The notes: generated by a model not told the origin, from the sequence alone. DNA of 64,000 nucleotides from Halorussus ruber (GCF_004765785.1 NZ_SBIT01000008.1:248001-312000); one strand, 5' to 3'; shown: positions 26,743 through 35,212, counted from the stretch's first letter. Translations and numbers: made by a program.

Positions 26743-27796
26743 CGTCCAGCAGGCGAGTCACGTTCGCGGCGGCGTCCCCGTCGCCGTAAGGTCGGGGCTT
26801 TTCGGCGGGGGCGTCGGCGGTCGCCAGCGCGCGCCGAATCGCCTCGCCGTCCGCGCCGACCAGCGTGTTCCACCCGGCCTCGACGGTCTCGCGCCACTCG
26901 GTCTCCTCGCGCATCGTCACGCACGGCGTGTCGAGGAAAAAGGCCTCCTTCTGGACGCCGCCCGAGTCGGTCGCCACCACGTCGGCGCAGTCCTGCAGTC
27001 GCACGAAGTCGAGGTAGCCCGCGGGGTCGATGAGCGTCAGCTTCTCTTCGGCGTCCTCGCGGATTCCGTATTCCTGCATACGGTTTATCGTCCGCGGATG
27101 GGCGGGCAGGACGACCTCTCGGGGGTCGTCGGCCAGCGCGTCGAGGAGGCCCGCGAGTTTGTCGGGGTCGTCGGTGTTGCCCGCGCGGTGGACCGTCGCC
27201 AGCACGTACTCGCTGGGTTCGAGGTCCAACTCGTCCAGAATATCGGAGTGGTCCTCGGCTCGGTCGCGCGCCCAGAGGACGGCGTCGTACATCACGTCGC
27301 CGGTGTTGTGGACCGCGCCCGGCACCGACTCCTCGCGCAGGTTCTCGACAGCGCGCCGGGAGGGCGCGAACAGCAGGTCCGCGGCGTGGTCGGTCAGCAC
27401 GCGGTTGATTTCCTCGGGCATCGACCGGTTGTAGCTCCGGAGTCCGGCCTCGACGTGCGCGATGTCGGTGTCCATCTTCGCGGCCGCGATAGCCGCCGCC
27501 AGCGTCGAGTTGGTGTCGCCGTAGACCAACACCGCGTCGGGGTCCTCGGCCTCGATGCGCTCTTCGAGTCCGGCCAGCATCTCGGCGGTCTGGGCACCGT
27601 GGCTGTCGGAACCGACCGCGAGGTTGTCGTCGGGTTCCGGGATGCCCAGCTCCTCGAAAAACACGTCGGACATCTCCTCGTCGTAGTGCTGGCCGGTGTG
27701 AATCAGGACCTCGTCGTGGTTGCGCCGGAGTTCACGGGAGACCGCCGCGGCCTTGATGAACTGCGGGCGCGCGCCGACCACGGTCAGGACCTTCAT
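26735..27796 (-). CDS. UDP-N-acetylglucosamine 2-epimerase family (WecB/WbpI-like)
   Basis: The 353-aa product shows VVGARPQFIKAAAVSRELRR at the start, VYGDTNSTLAAA, HVEAGLRSYNRSMPEE and ATDSGGVQKEA near the end, all hallmarks of the non-hydrolysing epimerase. It converts UDP-GlcNAc-type sugars to the manno form. Beside the dehydrogenase, oxidase, aminotransferase and acetyltransferase genes, a WbpI-like role (UDP-GlcNAc3NAcA to UDP-ManNAc3NAcA) is the natural reading, but plain UDP-ManNAc formation cannot be excluded. Overlaps its neighbours on both sides. Confidence 0.93.
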   Translation of the reverse strand: MKVLTVVGARPQFIKAAAVSRELRRNHDEVLIHTGQHYDEEMSDVFFEELGIPEPDDNLAVGSDSHGAQTAEMLAGLEERIEAEDPDAVLVYGDTNSTLAAAIAAAKMDTDIAHVEAGLRSYNRSMPEEINRVLTDHAADLLFAPSRRAVENLREESVPGAVHNTGDVMYDAVLWARDRAEDHSDILDELDLEPSEYVLATVHRAGNTDDPDKLAGLLDALADDPREVVLPAHPRTINRMQEYGIREDAEEKLTLIDPAGYLDFVRLQDCADVVATDSGGVQKEAFFLDTPCVTMREETEWRETVEAGWNTLVGADGEAIRRALATADAPAEKPRPYGDGDAAANVTRLLDDA

Positions 27797-28227
27797 CGGC
27801 CGCTCACCTCCTCGGCGTCGCTTTCGCGGCGCGAGTCGGCGTCGAGTTCGTCTTCGCCGCGGTCCTCCTCGGACTCGCCCGTCACGTGGAGGGGTTCGTT
27901 CTCCGCGGCGTCGAAGACGACCGCCAGCGCGGTCGTCACCGCTCCGCCCAGTACCGTCGAGGAGTCGCGCCCTCTCGGACGCTCAGTTCGAGCAATGTTC
28001 ATAATTGTTTCGCTACCTTTTGTAATTGTTTTGATTGTGAATACATTTTCTTCCCGATTCGATTCGTTGCTTTCGTCCGCGCCGCTGGTTTCGTCGGATT
28101 CGCCCGCGCTCTCTCCGCCGCTTCCGGCCGTCTCTGGCGAGACGGCCTCGCTCCCGCACCGGAACGGGAGCGAGAACGCGGACGAGGAGGCCCGAGTCAC
28201 GGCGGCGACGGTGTTCTCTGCGAACAT
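27793..28227 (-). CDS. Small acidic protein inside the sugar operon, unknown
   Basis: The 144-codon frame starts three bases after the dehydrogenase stop and overlaps the epimerase start (ATGA), the same spacing as the other operon genes. The product is Ser/Glu/Asp-rich with no domain I know. An alternative start at 28002 (MNIARTERPRGRDSSTVLGG) gives 69 aa; before it lies an unusually A+T-rich stretch (28003-28070) that could be a promoter. The C-terminal part (AVTTALAVVFDAAENEPLHV) is the most protein-like. Confidence 0.5.
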   Translation of the reverse strand: MFAENTVAAVTRASSSAFSLPFRCGSEAVSPETAGSGGESAGESDETSGADESNESNREENVFTIKTITKGSETIMNIARTERPRGRDSSTVLGGAVTTALAVVFDAAENEPLHVTGESEEDRGEDELDADSRRESDAEEVSGR

Positions 28228-28230
28228 CGG

Positions 28231-29580
28231 TTACCCGCTCCCGATGGTGTAGACCCGGTGGTCGGTGTCGCCCAAGTCGAGGCTCTGGCGGCCGTCCACG
28301 ACCACCAGCGGGTCGAATCGGTCCCACGCGAGCGTCTCGAACTCGTCGTGGGGCGTCACCAGCACCACCGCGTCGAGTTCGCGGTCGTAAAGCTCATTCT
28401 GCGATACCATTTCGGCGTCGAACGCCTCGGCGTCGTCGAGCATGGGGTCGACCGCCAGCACCTCAGCGCCGAGATTCCGGAGGTCTTCGGCGATGGGACC
28501 GGCGGGCGTGGCGCGGGTCTCCTCGACGCCGGGCCGGTAGGTCAGCCCGAGGATTGCTACGGTGGCGTTCTCCGGGTCCTTCCCCTCGGCGTCGAGTTCG
28601 CGGGTCAGCGTCTCGACCGCAAAGTACGGCATCGAGTCGTTGACCTCGCGGGCCGTCTCCAGCAGGGGCGAGTCGGTCTCGAACCCGTTGATGACGAAGT
28701 AGGGGTAGTAGGGGATGCAGTGGCCCCCGACGCCGACCCCCGGCGCGTGGATGTCGCAGAACGGCTGGGTGTTGGCCGTCTCGATGGCCTCGTTGACGTC
28801 CACGCCCATCTCGTCGGTCAGCGTGGCCAACTCGTTGGCCAGCGCGATGTTCACGTCCCGATACAAGCCCTCGAACACTTTCACGGCCTCCGCGGTCGTG
28901 GCGTCCGAGACGGCCAGCACCTCGTTGTCGGTGATTTCGCCGTAGACGAGTTCTGCGACTCGCGTAGCCTCGTCGTCCACGCCGCCGACGACCTTGGGGT
29001 ACGCGCCCCGGATGTCTTCGAGCGCCCGCCCGCTCGAGGTCCGCTCCGGGCAGAACGCGAGTCCGAACTCGCCGTGGCCCGCGGCGTCTTCCAGAAGCGG
29101 CTGAAGCACGTCCTCGCACGTTCTAGGCGGGACGGTACACTCCACGACGACGAGGTCGCCGGGGTCGAGGCCAGACCCGATGTCCTCGGCGACCGACCGC
29201 AGGATGGAGAGGTCCGCCTCGTGGTCGTCGGTGATGGGCGTGGGCACGATGACGACGTGGACCGCGGCGTCGTCGGCGGCCGCGGCGGGGTCGTCGGTGG
29301 CCTCGAACGCGCCGGACGCGACCGTCTCGGCGACGAGTTCCGGCAGGCCGGGTTCGCGCTTGACGTGGCACTCCCCGGCGTTGATGGTCTCGACGACTTC
29401 CGAATCGACGTCCGCACCCACGACGTTGCCCGACACGTCGGCGTAGACCGCTGCGAGGGGCAGGCCCATCTTGCCGAGGCCGTAGACCGCGACCGGAACC
29501 TGCCCCGAACGGAAGGCCTCGCGCTGGTCGTCGGCCGGGGCGTCGTTGCCGTAGAGATGCGCGACTTCTTGCAGGCTCAC
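28231..29580 (-). CDS. UDP-N-acetylhexosamine 6-dehydrogenase (WecC/WbpA-like)
   Basis: The 449-aa product has the NAD motif YGLGKMGLPLAAVYA, a central SDATTAEAVKVFEGLYRDVNIALANE helix, and the catalytic Cys in GVGVGGHCIPYYPYF. It oxidises C6 of a UDP-sugar to the uronic acid. In this operon the substrate is UDP-GlcNAc (WbpA route) or UDP-ManNAc (WecC route); sequence does not decide. The first 29 residues are an extra N-terminal extension. Overlaps the oxidoreductase stop by four bases. Confidence 0.93.
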   Translation of the reverse strand: MSLQEVAHLYGNDAPADDQREAFRSGQVPVAVYGLGKMGLPLAAVYADVSGNVVGADVDSEVVETINAGECHVKREPGLPELVAETVASGAFEATDDPAAAADDAAVHVVIVPTPITDDHEADLSILRSVAEDIGSGLDPGDLVVVECTVPPRTCEDVLQPLLEDAAGHGEFGLAFCPERTSSGRALEDIRGAYPKVVGGVDDEATRVAELVYGEITDNEVLAVSDATTAEAVKVFEGLYRDVNIALANELATLTDEMGVDVNEAIETANTQPFCDIHAPGVGVGGHCIPYYPYFVINGFETDSPLLETAREVNDSMPYFAVETLTRELDAEGKDPENATVAILGLTYRPGVEETRATPAGPIAEDLRNLGAEVLAVDPMLDDAEAFDAEMVSQNELYDRELDAVVLVTPHDEFETLAWDRFDPLVVVDGRQSLDLGDTDHRVYTIGSG

Positions 29581-30653
29581 CGGGCGCTCACCCCGGCTTC
29601 CTGTTCGTCCTCGGGCGCTTCCTGCTGGTCTTCGTCCGCTTCCTGTTTGCCTTCAGCCGCTTCCTGCTCGCTTTCGGTCGTGTTCTGCTCGTCGCCGCCA
29701 GCGATGCGGTCGATTTTTCGGGCGACTTCCAGCACTCTGAGTCCGTCCTCGCCAGAGACCACCGGGTCGCCCTCGCCGGTCGCCGCGGTGACGAACGCTT
29801 CCAGTTCGTTCTTGAGCGGTTCGCCGGTCTGGACCGTCGGGCGCTCTACGATGGACTCGTGGCGGTAGCGCACGTCGCCGTTGTCCTCGATGTATTCGGG
29901 CAGCGAGTGGCGGTGAATCTCGACCGACCGGTCGATGTAGTCGACGTTGACCCGGCACTCCTCGGCGGTAATCGAGAGCGTTCGGACCCGCTGTTGGGTC
30001 ACTCGACTCGCGGTCAGCGAGGCGACGGTCCCATCGCCGAATTCGAGGTCGGCGGTCGCATACTGGTTGTTCTTGACGCCGTGGGCCGTGATTTCGGCGG
30101 GCTCCTCGCCCATCGTCGCCAGCACCACGTCGATGTCGTGAATCATCAGGTCCAGCACCGCGCTCTCGTCGACCTGCCGACCCTCGGGCGGCGGCCCGAG
30201 TCGCTCGGCGTCGATGGCGATGACGTCCAAGTCGGCCACGATGTCCGCCAGCGTCCGAATCGCGGGGTTGAACCGCTCGACGTGGCCGACCTGAATCGTC
30301 ACGCCCGCCTCGTCGGCCTTCTCGATAAGCTCGCGCCCGACCGCGGGGTCGTCCACGAAGGGCTTCTCGACCAGCACGCTCACGCCGTGGTCGATGCACT
30401 CCTCGGCGAGGTCGGCGTGGAACTGGGTCGGCACCGCGATGGAGGCCACGTCCGCCGCGCCGACGAGTTCCTCCATGCTCATCGCGCGACTCCCGTGGTC
30501 CTCGGCGACCTCGCGGGCTTGCGCTTCGTCGACGTCGTAGACGCCGACGAGGTTCACGTCGGGGAGTTCGCTGTAGACTCGCGCGTGGTGGCGACCCATT
30601 GCCCCGACGCCGATGACGGCGGCGTTCGTCGAATCAGGAAAGTCAACACTCAT
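29577..30653 (-). CDS. Gfo/Idh/MocA oxidoreductase (WbpB/WlbA-like)
   Basis: The 358-aa product has a Rossmann start IGVGAMGRHHARVYSEL, the EKPF motif with catalytic Lys, and a C-terminal alpha/beta domain. In the WbpB route it oxidises C3 of the UDP-uronic acid so the aminotransferase can act. The last 35 residues hold four 7-residue acidic repeats ending in QEA(A/D/P/G), which are outside the fold and probably disordered. It overlaps the aminotransferase by 11 bases and the dehydrogenase by four. Confidence 0.9.
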   Translation of the reverse strand: MSVDFPDSTNAAVIGVGAMGRHHARVYSELPDVNLVGVYDVDEAQAREVAEDHGSRAMSMEELVGAADVASIAVPTQFHADLAEECIDHGVSVLVEKPFVDDPAVGRELIEKADEAGVTIQVGHVERFNPAIRTLADIVADLDVIAIDAERLGPPPEGRQVDESAVLDLMIHDIDVVLATMGEEPAEITAHGVKNNQYATADLEFGDGTVASLTASRVTQQRVRTLSITAEECRVNVDYIDRSVEIHRHSLPEYIEDNGDVRYRHESIVERPTVQTGEPLKNELEAFVTAATGEGDPVVSGEDGLRVLEVARKIDRIAGGDEQNTTESEQEAAEGKQEADEDQQEAPEDEQEAGVSAR

Positions 30654-31731
30654 ATTCGGTGATGGCAGAAGCGATAGTTCGGAGGTTCTGTTCGGAGACG
30701 TTCGGGTGAACCGGCACCGAGAGCGCCCGCTCGGCGGTTCGCTCGGCGACCGGCGCGGCGTGGTCTACCTCCTCGTAGGCGGCCAGTTCGTGGATCGGCG
30801 TCGGGTAGTAGACTCCCGTGCCGACCCCCGCGTCTTCGAGGTGGTCGGCCAGTCCCGCCCGGTCGTCGGTCCGGACGGTGTACTGGTGGTAGACGTGGCG
30901 GCGCTCGTCGGGTTCGGTCGGCGTCACCACGTCGGCGTCGGCCAGCGCGTCGGTCAGGTAGGCCGCGTTCGACCGCCGGGCCTCGTTGTAGTCGGGCAGG
31001 CGGTCGAGTTGGATGCGACCGATTGCGGCCGCCATCGAGGTCATCCGGAAGTTGTGGCCGGTCCGGACGTGTTCGTACCCGCCCTCGGGCGGCCGACCGT
31101 GGTTGATGAAGCTCTCGGCGGCGTCGGCCACGTCGTCGCGGTTGGTGGTTATCATCCCGCCCTCGCCCGTGGTCATGTTCTTGGTCGGGTACATCGAGAA
31201 GCAGGCCGCGTCTCCGAGCGACCCGACCTTCAGCCCGCGGTACTCCGCGCCGTGGGCCTGCGCCGCGTCCTCCACGACTGCGAGGTCGTAGTCGTCGGCG
31301 ATGTCCAGCAGGTGGTCCATGTCGGCGGGAAGCCCGTAGAGGTGGACCGGCATGATTGCGGCCACGTCGTCCTCGCGGCGGACGACCTCCTCGACCGCGG
31401 CCGGGTCGAGGTTGAAGGTGTCCGGGTCGATGTCGGCGAAGACGGGCTGTGCGCCCGCCAGCCGAACCGAGTTCGCGCTCGCCACGAACGAGAACGGCGT
31501 CGTCACCACCTTGTCACCCGGCCCGACGTCGAGCGCCTCGAAGGCGGCGTGGAGGGCGGTCGTCCCGTTGCTCGTGGCGACGCCGCGCTCGGCCTCGCAG
31601 AAGTCGGCGAACGCCTCCTCGAACTCGCGGACTTCCGGACCGTCCGCGATGTGGCCCGACTCCATGACCTCGCGGACCTGCTCGATTTCGCGCTCGCCCA
31701 GCTCCGGGTCGGCGATGGGAATCTCGCTCAT
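30643..31731 (-). CDS. DegT/DnrJ/EryC1 sugar aminotransferase (WbpE-like)
   Basis: The 362-aa product is a PLP enzyme: NGTTALHAAFEALDVGPGDKV at the cofactor-phosphate site, VEDAAQAHG with the Asp that contacts the PLP ring, and FSMYPTKNMTTGEGG with the Schiff-base Lys. It transfers an amino group to a 3-keto (or 4-keto) UDP-sugar. Its place between acetyltransferase and oxidase genes matches WbpE. Four-base overlap with the acetyltransferase stop shows translational coupling. Confidence 0.93.
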   Translation of the reverse strand: MSEIPIADPELGEREIEQVREVMESGHIADGPEVREFEEAFADFCEAERGVATSNGTTALHAAFEALDVGPGDKVVTTPFSFVASANSVRLAGAQPVFADIDPDTFNLDPAAVEEVVRREDDVAAIMPVHLYGLPADMDHLLDIADDYDLAVVEDAAQAHGAEYRGLKVGSLGDAACFSMYPTKNMTTGEGGMITTNRDDVADAAESFINHGRPPEGGYEHVRTGHNFRMTSMAAAIGRIQLDRLPDYNEARRSNAAYLTDALADADVVTPTEPDERRHVYHQYTVRTDDRAGLADHLEDAGVGTGVYYPTPIHELAAYEEVDHAAPVAERTAERALSVPVHPNVSEQNLRTIASAITEYEC

Positions 31732-32348
31732 GCTATCTGGTTCCCCCCTTCCAACTCCTCGGGAAGCGAGCGGAACTCGGCGGGCGCGCCCACCGCCAGC
31801 GTCTCGGGCGGCACGTCCTCGGTCACGACCGCACCCGCGGCGACGAACGAGCCTTCGCCGACGGTCACGCCGGGCAGCAAGGTGGCGTTCGCGCCGATAG
31901 AGACGTGATCTTCGAGGGTCGGCCCCTCCAACTCGAAGTCCTTGCGAATCGGGTAGGCGTCGTTGGTCAACACCGCCTTGGGACCGACGAACACCTCCGA
32001 CCCGATGTCGGTGTTCGTCGGGACGTAGACGCCCGTCTGGAGGCTGACGTGCGACCCGATTGTGGTCGTCCCGTCGACGACGGTGTTGGTGCCGACCACC
32101 ACGTCGTCGCCGATGGCGGTGTCCTCTCGCACGAGGACGTTGTGACCAGTGGTGAAGTCGTCGCCGATTGTCACGTCGGCGTAGACGATGCTTCCGGCGC
32201 GAACGGTCGCGCGGTCGCCCAGCACCGGCGGGGAGGCCTCCTCGCGGTGGCGGTGGCCGACCGTCGCGGCGGGGGAGACCTCGCAGTCGTCGCCGAGTCG
32301 GGGGTCGAGTCGGTCGTCGGCTTCCGACCGGGGGTCGGCTTTAGCCAC
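31728..32348 (-). CDS. Left-handed beta-helix sugar N-acetyltransferase (WbpD/WlbB-like)
   Basis: The 206-aa product begins with GTG after an AGAGGTGACC Shine-Dalgarno. From about residue 45 it is a run of hexapeptide repeats (IVYADVTIGDDF, GHNVLVREDTAIG, and VGPKAVLTND near the active site), ending VTEDVPPETLAVGAPA, typical of WbpD-type acetyltransferases that act on 3-amino-UDP-sugars. It is the first gene of the eight-gene operon; the ATAACAAAG element is 140 bases upstream. Confidence 0.9.
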   Translation of the reverse strand: MAKADPRSEADDRLDPRLGDDCEVSPAATVGHRHREEASPPVLGDRATVRAGSIVYADVTIGDDFTTGHNVLVREDTAIGDDVVVGTNTVVDGTTTIGSHVSLQTGVYVPTNTDIGSEVFVGPKAVLTNDAYPIRKDFELEGPTLEDHVSIGANATLLPGVTVGEGSFVAAGAVVTEDVPPETLAVGAPAEFRSLPEELEGGNQIA

Positions 32349-32488
32349 GGGGGGTCACCTCTGTTCGGTTGCGGGGGACCGGTCGAACGGTTGACGTCGG
32401 TAACGGAATCATAGTAGGTCAGTCGATTTGCCCGGCCGTACCGCCGGACGGAGGGCCGGGCGTTATTGACTCCATGCCTTGCTCACCT

Positions 32489-32497
32489 CTTTGTTAT
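32489..32497 (-). promoter_or_regulatory. ATAACAAAG element of the eight-gene sugar operon
   Basis: Reads GCGTATAACAAAGAGG on the minus strand, 140 bases before the GTG start. It shares the CGTATAACAAAG form with the elements before glmS and before the PGF-CTERM gene. Confidence 0.6.
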
Positions 32498-32680
32498 ACG
32501 CTGCTTGGTGAGTGAGTATCTGGGGCCTATCCCACGTTTTCCGGCCGAATACGCGGGTTTTCGTTCTCGTCGTCAGTCGTCGGTCAGGAACGTTTCGCGG
32601 CTCCGGAACGTTGGGGATAATCCCTCGGTAGCCCCGGTCGGACCCGATATACTATCGGATTACCCGCGGGCAGCAACTGG

Positions 32681-32689
32681 GTAACAAAG
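32681..32689 (+). promoter_or_regulatory. GTAACAAAG element before the DUF7344-glmM pair
   Basis: Reads GGGTAACAAAGTGCC, 112 bases before the ATG at 32802, opposite in direction to the operon element 184 bases away. Confidence 0.55.
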
Positions 32690-32801
32690 TGCCAACGCGG
32701 TAATATCAGGGGTATGCGGCGGTCTCACCTGCGGACATCCTCCCAACCCGGTGGCTCTGAGCGTGTATCGCCTCCGACGACCTGCCGAATACCACGGGAG
32801 C

Positions 32802-33362
32802 ATGTCTCGCGCTGACGAGCTCTCTCAGGACGAGGTCTTCGAGGTCCTGAAGAGTCCACGACGACGATATGCTCTCTACTACCTCCGTCAGGAGGGCGGC
32901 GAGTCCGAACTCTCGGACCTGACCGAACAGGTCGCGGCCTGGGAGAACGAAACCACGCCGTCCGCGCTCTCGACAGAGCAGCGCAAGCGCGTGTACATCT
33001 CGCTGTACCAGACCCATCTCCCGAAACTCGACGAGGCGGACATCGTCGAGTACGACCGCGACGAGGGCATCGTCCGGCTCGGCGACCGGGCCTCGGACCT
33101 CGACATCTATCTGGGCGACGTGTCCCGCGAGGAGTTCCCGTGGGACCGATACTATCTCGGGCTGGTAGCCGCCAGTTCGCTGCTGGTGGCCGCGGTGTGG
33201 CTCGACATCTACCCCTTCGGTCTCATTCCGGGTCTCGTGCTGGCGACGCTCATTCTCGTGGTGTTCGGCGTCTCGGCAATCGTCCACTACCTCAAGTATC
33301 GACGCGGCGGCGACGTCGGCACGCCGCCCGAACTACATCGCGCGAACGGACAGGAGAACTGA
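32802..33362 (+). CDS. DUF7344-type winged-helix protein with two membrane helices
   Basis: The 186-aa product starts MSRADELSQDEVFEVLKSPR and RRYALYYLR, then a winged helix (LSDLTEQVAAWENE, VYISLYQTHLPKLDEADIVEYD). Two membrane segments follow (about 122-142 and 145-168). This is a haloarchaeal family whose members are thought to be DNA-binding; here it would be membrane-tethered. An upstream GTG at 32751 is less likely because the family opens with the motif above. It lies four bases before glmM, so the two are co-transcribed. Confidence 0.82.
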   Translation: MSRADELSQDEVFEVLKSPRRRYALYYLRQEGGESELSDLTEQVAAWENETTPSALSTEQRKRVYISLYQTHLPKLDEADIVEYDRDEGIVRLGDRASDLDIYLGDVSREEFPWDRYYLGLVAASSLLVAAVWLDIYPFGLIPGLVLATLILVVFGVSAIVHYLKYRRGGDVGTPPELHRANGQEN

Positions 33363-33366
33363 GTAG

Positions 33367-34698
33367 ATGTTCGGAACCAGCGGCATCAGAGGACGAATCG
33401 GCGACGAAGTGACCTGCGACCTCGCCTTGTCGGTCGGACGCGCCCTCGCCAGCGACGGCTACGAGACGGTCGTCGTCGGCAGAGACGCCCGCGAGAGCGG
33501 TCGGATGCTCGCCGACGCCGCGGCGTCCGGACTCCGAGAGTGCGGCGCGGACGTGATTCGACTCGGGGAGGCCGCGACCCCGACCGTCGCCCGGAGCGTC
33601 GGGTGGTTCGACGCCCACGCGGGCCTGATGGTGACGGCCTCGCACAACCCGGCCCCGGACAACGGCATCAAGCTCTGGAACCCCTCCGGGCAGGCCTTCG
33701 GCGAGGGCCAGCGCGAAGCGATTTCGGCTCGCGTGCGCGAAGAAGAATACGACCTCGCGTCGTGGGACGAACTCGGCGAGCAGGACCGGCGGGACGACTC
33801 GACCGAGCGCCACGTGACCCCGACCGAGCGCCACGCCGACGCGCTGGTCGAGGCCGCGGGGTCCGGCGACCTCGACGTCGTCGTGGACGCGGGCAACGGC
33901 ACGGGCGGCGTGACTGCCGAGGCGCTCCGGCGGTTGGGCCACGAGGTCCAGACCCTCAACGACCGGCCCGACGGGACCTTCCCGGCGCGGCCGAGCGAAC
34001 CCACCGCCGAGAACTGCCGGGCGCTGACCGAGTTCGTCGCCGCGAGCGACGCCGACCTCGGCATCGCCCACGACGGCGACGCCGACCGGATGCGGGCGGT
34101 CACCGAGTCGGGCGAGTTCGTCTCCGGGGACCTGCTTCTGGCGCTGTTCGCCCGCGAGGCCGCCGGTCCCGGCGACGAGGTCGCGGTTCCGGTCGATACC
34201 AGCCTGACGGTCGCCGACCTGCTGGAATCGCAGGGCGTGTCGGTCTCTCGGACGCGCGTCGGAGACGTCTACGTCGCCGAGCGCGCGACCGACCCCGGCG
34301 TGGCGTTCGGCGGCGAACCCAGCGGCGCGTGGATTTGGCCCGACGAGACGCTGTGTCCCGACGGCCCGTTGGCGGCGTGTCTCCTCGCGGAACTGGTCTC
34401 CCGGCAGGGGTCGCTGGACAGGCTGGTCGGCGAAGTCGAGACCTACCCGCTCCGGCGCGGGAACGTCGAAGTTGCGGAGAAGGCCGAAGTCATGGCGCGA
34501 GTCCGCGAGGAGGTACTTGCCGAGTACGACGACGTCGAGACCCTCGACGGCGTGCGGGTCGGCACCGACTCGGGGTGGTTCTTGGTGCGGGCGAGCGGGA
34601 CCCAACCGCTGGTCAGGGTGACGGCGGAGGCCAGAAGCGAGGAGCGCGCGGACGAACTGTTCGCAGAAGCCAGGCAGTTGGTCGAAGCGGCGAGGTGA
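33367..34698 (+). CDS. glmM: Phosphoglucosamine mutase / phosphohexomutase
   Basis: The 443-aa product has MFGTSGIRGRIGDEV at the start, the catalytic Ser in VTASHNPAPDNG, the metal loop HDGDADRMR, the sugar loop GGEPSGAW and the phosphate loop RASGTQPLVR. It interconverts GlcN-6-P and GlcN-1-P, linking glmS to the glmU-like enzyme. A phosphomannomutase activity is possible, as in many archaeal relatives. The last 18 bases, including the stop, are the first unit of a tandem repeat. Confidence 0.93.
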   Translation: MFGTSGIRGRIGDEVTCDLALSVGRALASDGYETVVVGRDARESGRMLADAAASGLRECGADVIRLGEAATPTVARSVGWFDAHAGLMVTASHNPAPDNGIKLWNPSGQAFGEGQREAISARVREEEYDLASWDELGEQDRRDDSTERHVTPTERHADALVEAAGSGDLDVVVDAGNGTGGVTAEALRRLGHEVQTLNDRPDGTFPARPSEPTAENCRALTEFVAASDADLGIAHDGDADRMRAVTESGEFVSGDLLLALFAREAAGPGDEVAVPVDTSLTVADLLESQGVSVSRTRVGDVYVAERATDPGVAFGGEPSGAWIWPDETLCPDGPLAACLLAELVSRQGSLDRLVGEVETYPLRRGNVEVAEKAEVMARVREEVLAEYDDVETLDGVRVGTDSGWFLVRASGTQPLVRVTAEARSEERADELFAEARQLVEAAR

Positions 34699-34760
34699 GT
34701 CGAAGCGGCGAGGTGAGTCGAATCGGCGAGGTGAGTCGAGTCAGCGAGGTGAGTCGAAGA
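34681..34760 (+). repeat. 18-bp tandem repeat at the end of glmM (about 4.4 copies)
   Basis: Units GTCGAAGCGGCGAGGTGA (34681, 34699), then GTCGAATCGGCGAGGTGA (34717), GTCGAGTCAGCGAGGTGA (34735) and a partial unit. The first unit encodes the last residues VEAAR and the stop; each later unit repeats TGA in frame. It looks like slippage copies of the gene end, with decay away from the gene. Confidence 0.85.
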
Positions 34761-34767
34761 CGCTCAG

Positions 34768-34995
34768 TCAGATGCGGTCGGCCACGTCGCAGACCGAGCA
34801 GGCGTCCGCGACGATGAACGCTTCGTCGCGGAGCATCTCCTCTTCTTCGGGCAGGAACATCAGGTGGCCGCGGTCGTCTTTCCGGGCGCGGATGACCTCC
34901 CAGTCGTCGAGTTCGTAGCCGAGGTGTTCCGGGTCGGGGTCCCGAGGCACCTCCTGCCAGTCGCCCTCGGCGGTCTGGGCGTTCTTAGGAGCCAT
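34768..34995 (-). CDS. Short acidic protein with C-terminal Cys pair, unknown
   Basis: The 75-aa product starts MAPKNAQTAEGDWQEVPRDP and ends with VADACSVCDVADRI. The C-x2-C pair could hold a metal or be redox active; the rest is acidic with DDWEVIRARKDDRGH. The start overlaps the end of the truncated beta-helix paralogue upstream by 11 bases, so it is likely on the same transcript. No family recognised. Confidence 0.65.
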   Translation of the reverse strand: MAPKNAQTAEGDWQEVPRDPDPEHLGYELDDWEVIRARKDDRGHLMFLPEEEEMLRDEAFIVADACSVCDVADRI

Positions 34996-35212
34996 ACTGC
35001 ACCTCCGAGGAGGATGCGCCGGTGCCAGCGGCGGTGCGTTGCGTCTCGATAGCGAAGTCAGAGAGAGTGCCGGAGGACGAGACCGCGGGCGTGCCAGCCG
35101 CGGTCTCGGCCCCGCCGACCGTCGCCGGAGGAGCGCCTGCCAGTTGGAGGTCCGAACGACGGTCGAGGGCGGTTTCGCAGTCGAAGTCGCGTGCCGTATC
35201 GTCGCGTGCCAT
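34985..35212 (-). pseudogene. Truncated copy of the 36.3-kb beta-helix gene start
   Basis: The 75-codon frame starts MARDDTAR and then LDRRSDLQLAGAPPATVGGA, clearly related to the start of the 507-aa protein at 36.3-37.9 kb (MARDDTAR, LDRRSYLKLAGAAAASVG). The Tat hydrophobic stretch is broken by Asp, Gln and Pro, and no beta-helix follows. The promoter and leader are also duplicated. It is best read as a decaying duplicate, though it may still be translated to couple the next gene. Confidence 0.65.

Larger units (their letters stand above)
32349..32801. other. Divergent control region between the sugar operon and the DUF7344-glmM pair
   Basis: No gene is seen in these 453 bases. It holds two sense-oriented TAACAAAG elements, one facing each direction. 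The operon side also has a Shine-Dalgarno. Confidence 0.6.

Noticed and set aside
28017-28026. ATTACAAAAG as another promoter element before the 69-residue alternative gene
   Set aside because: It ends only 14 bases before the ATG and lies in an A+T-rich stretch where such words arise easily.
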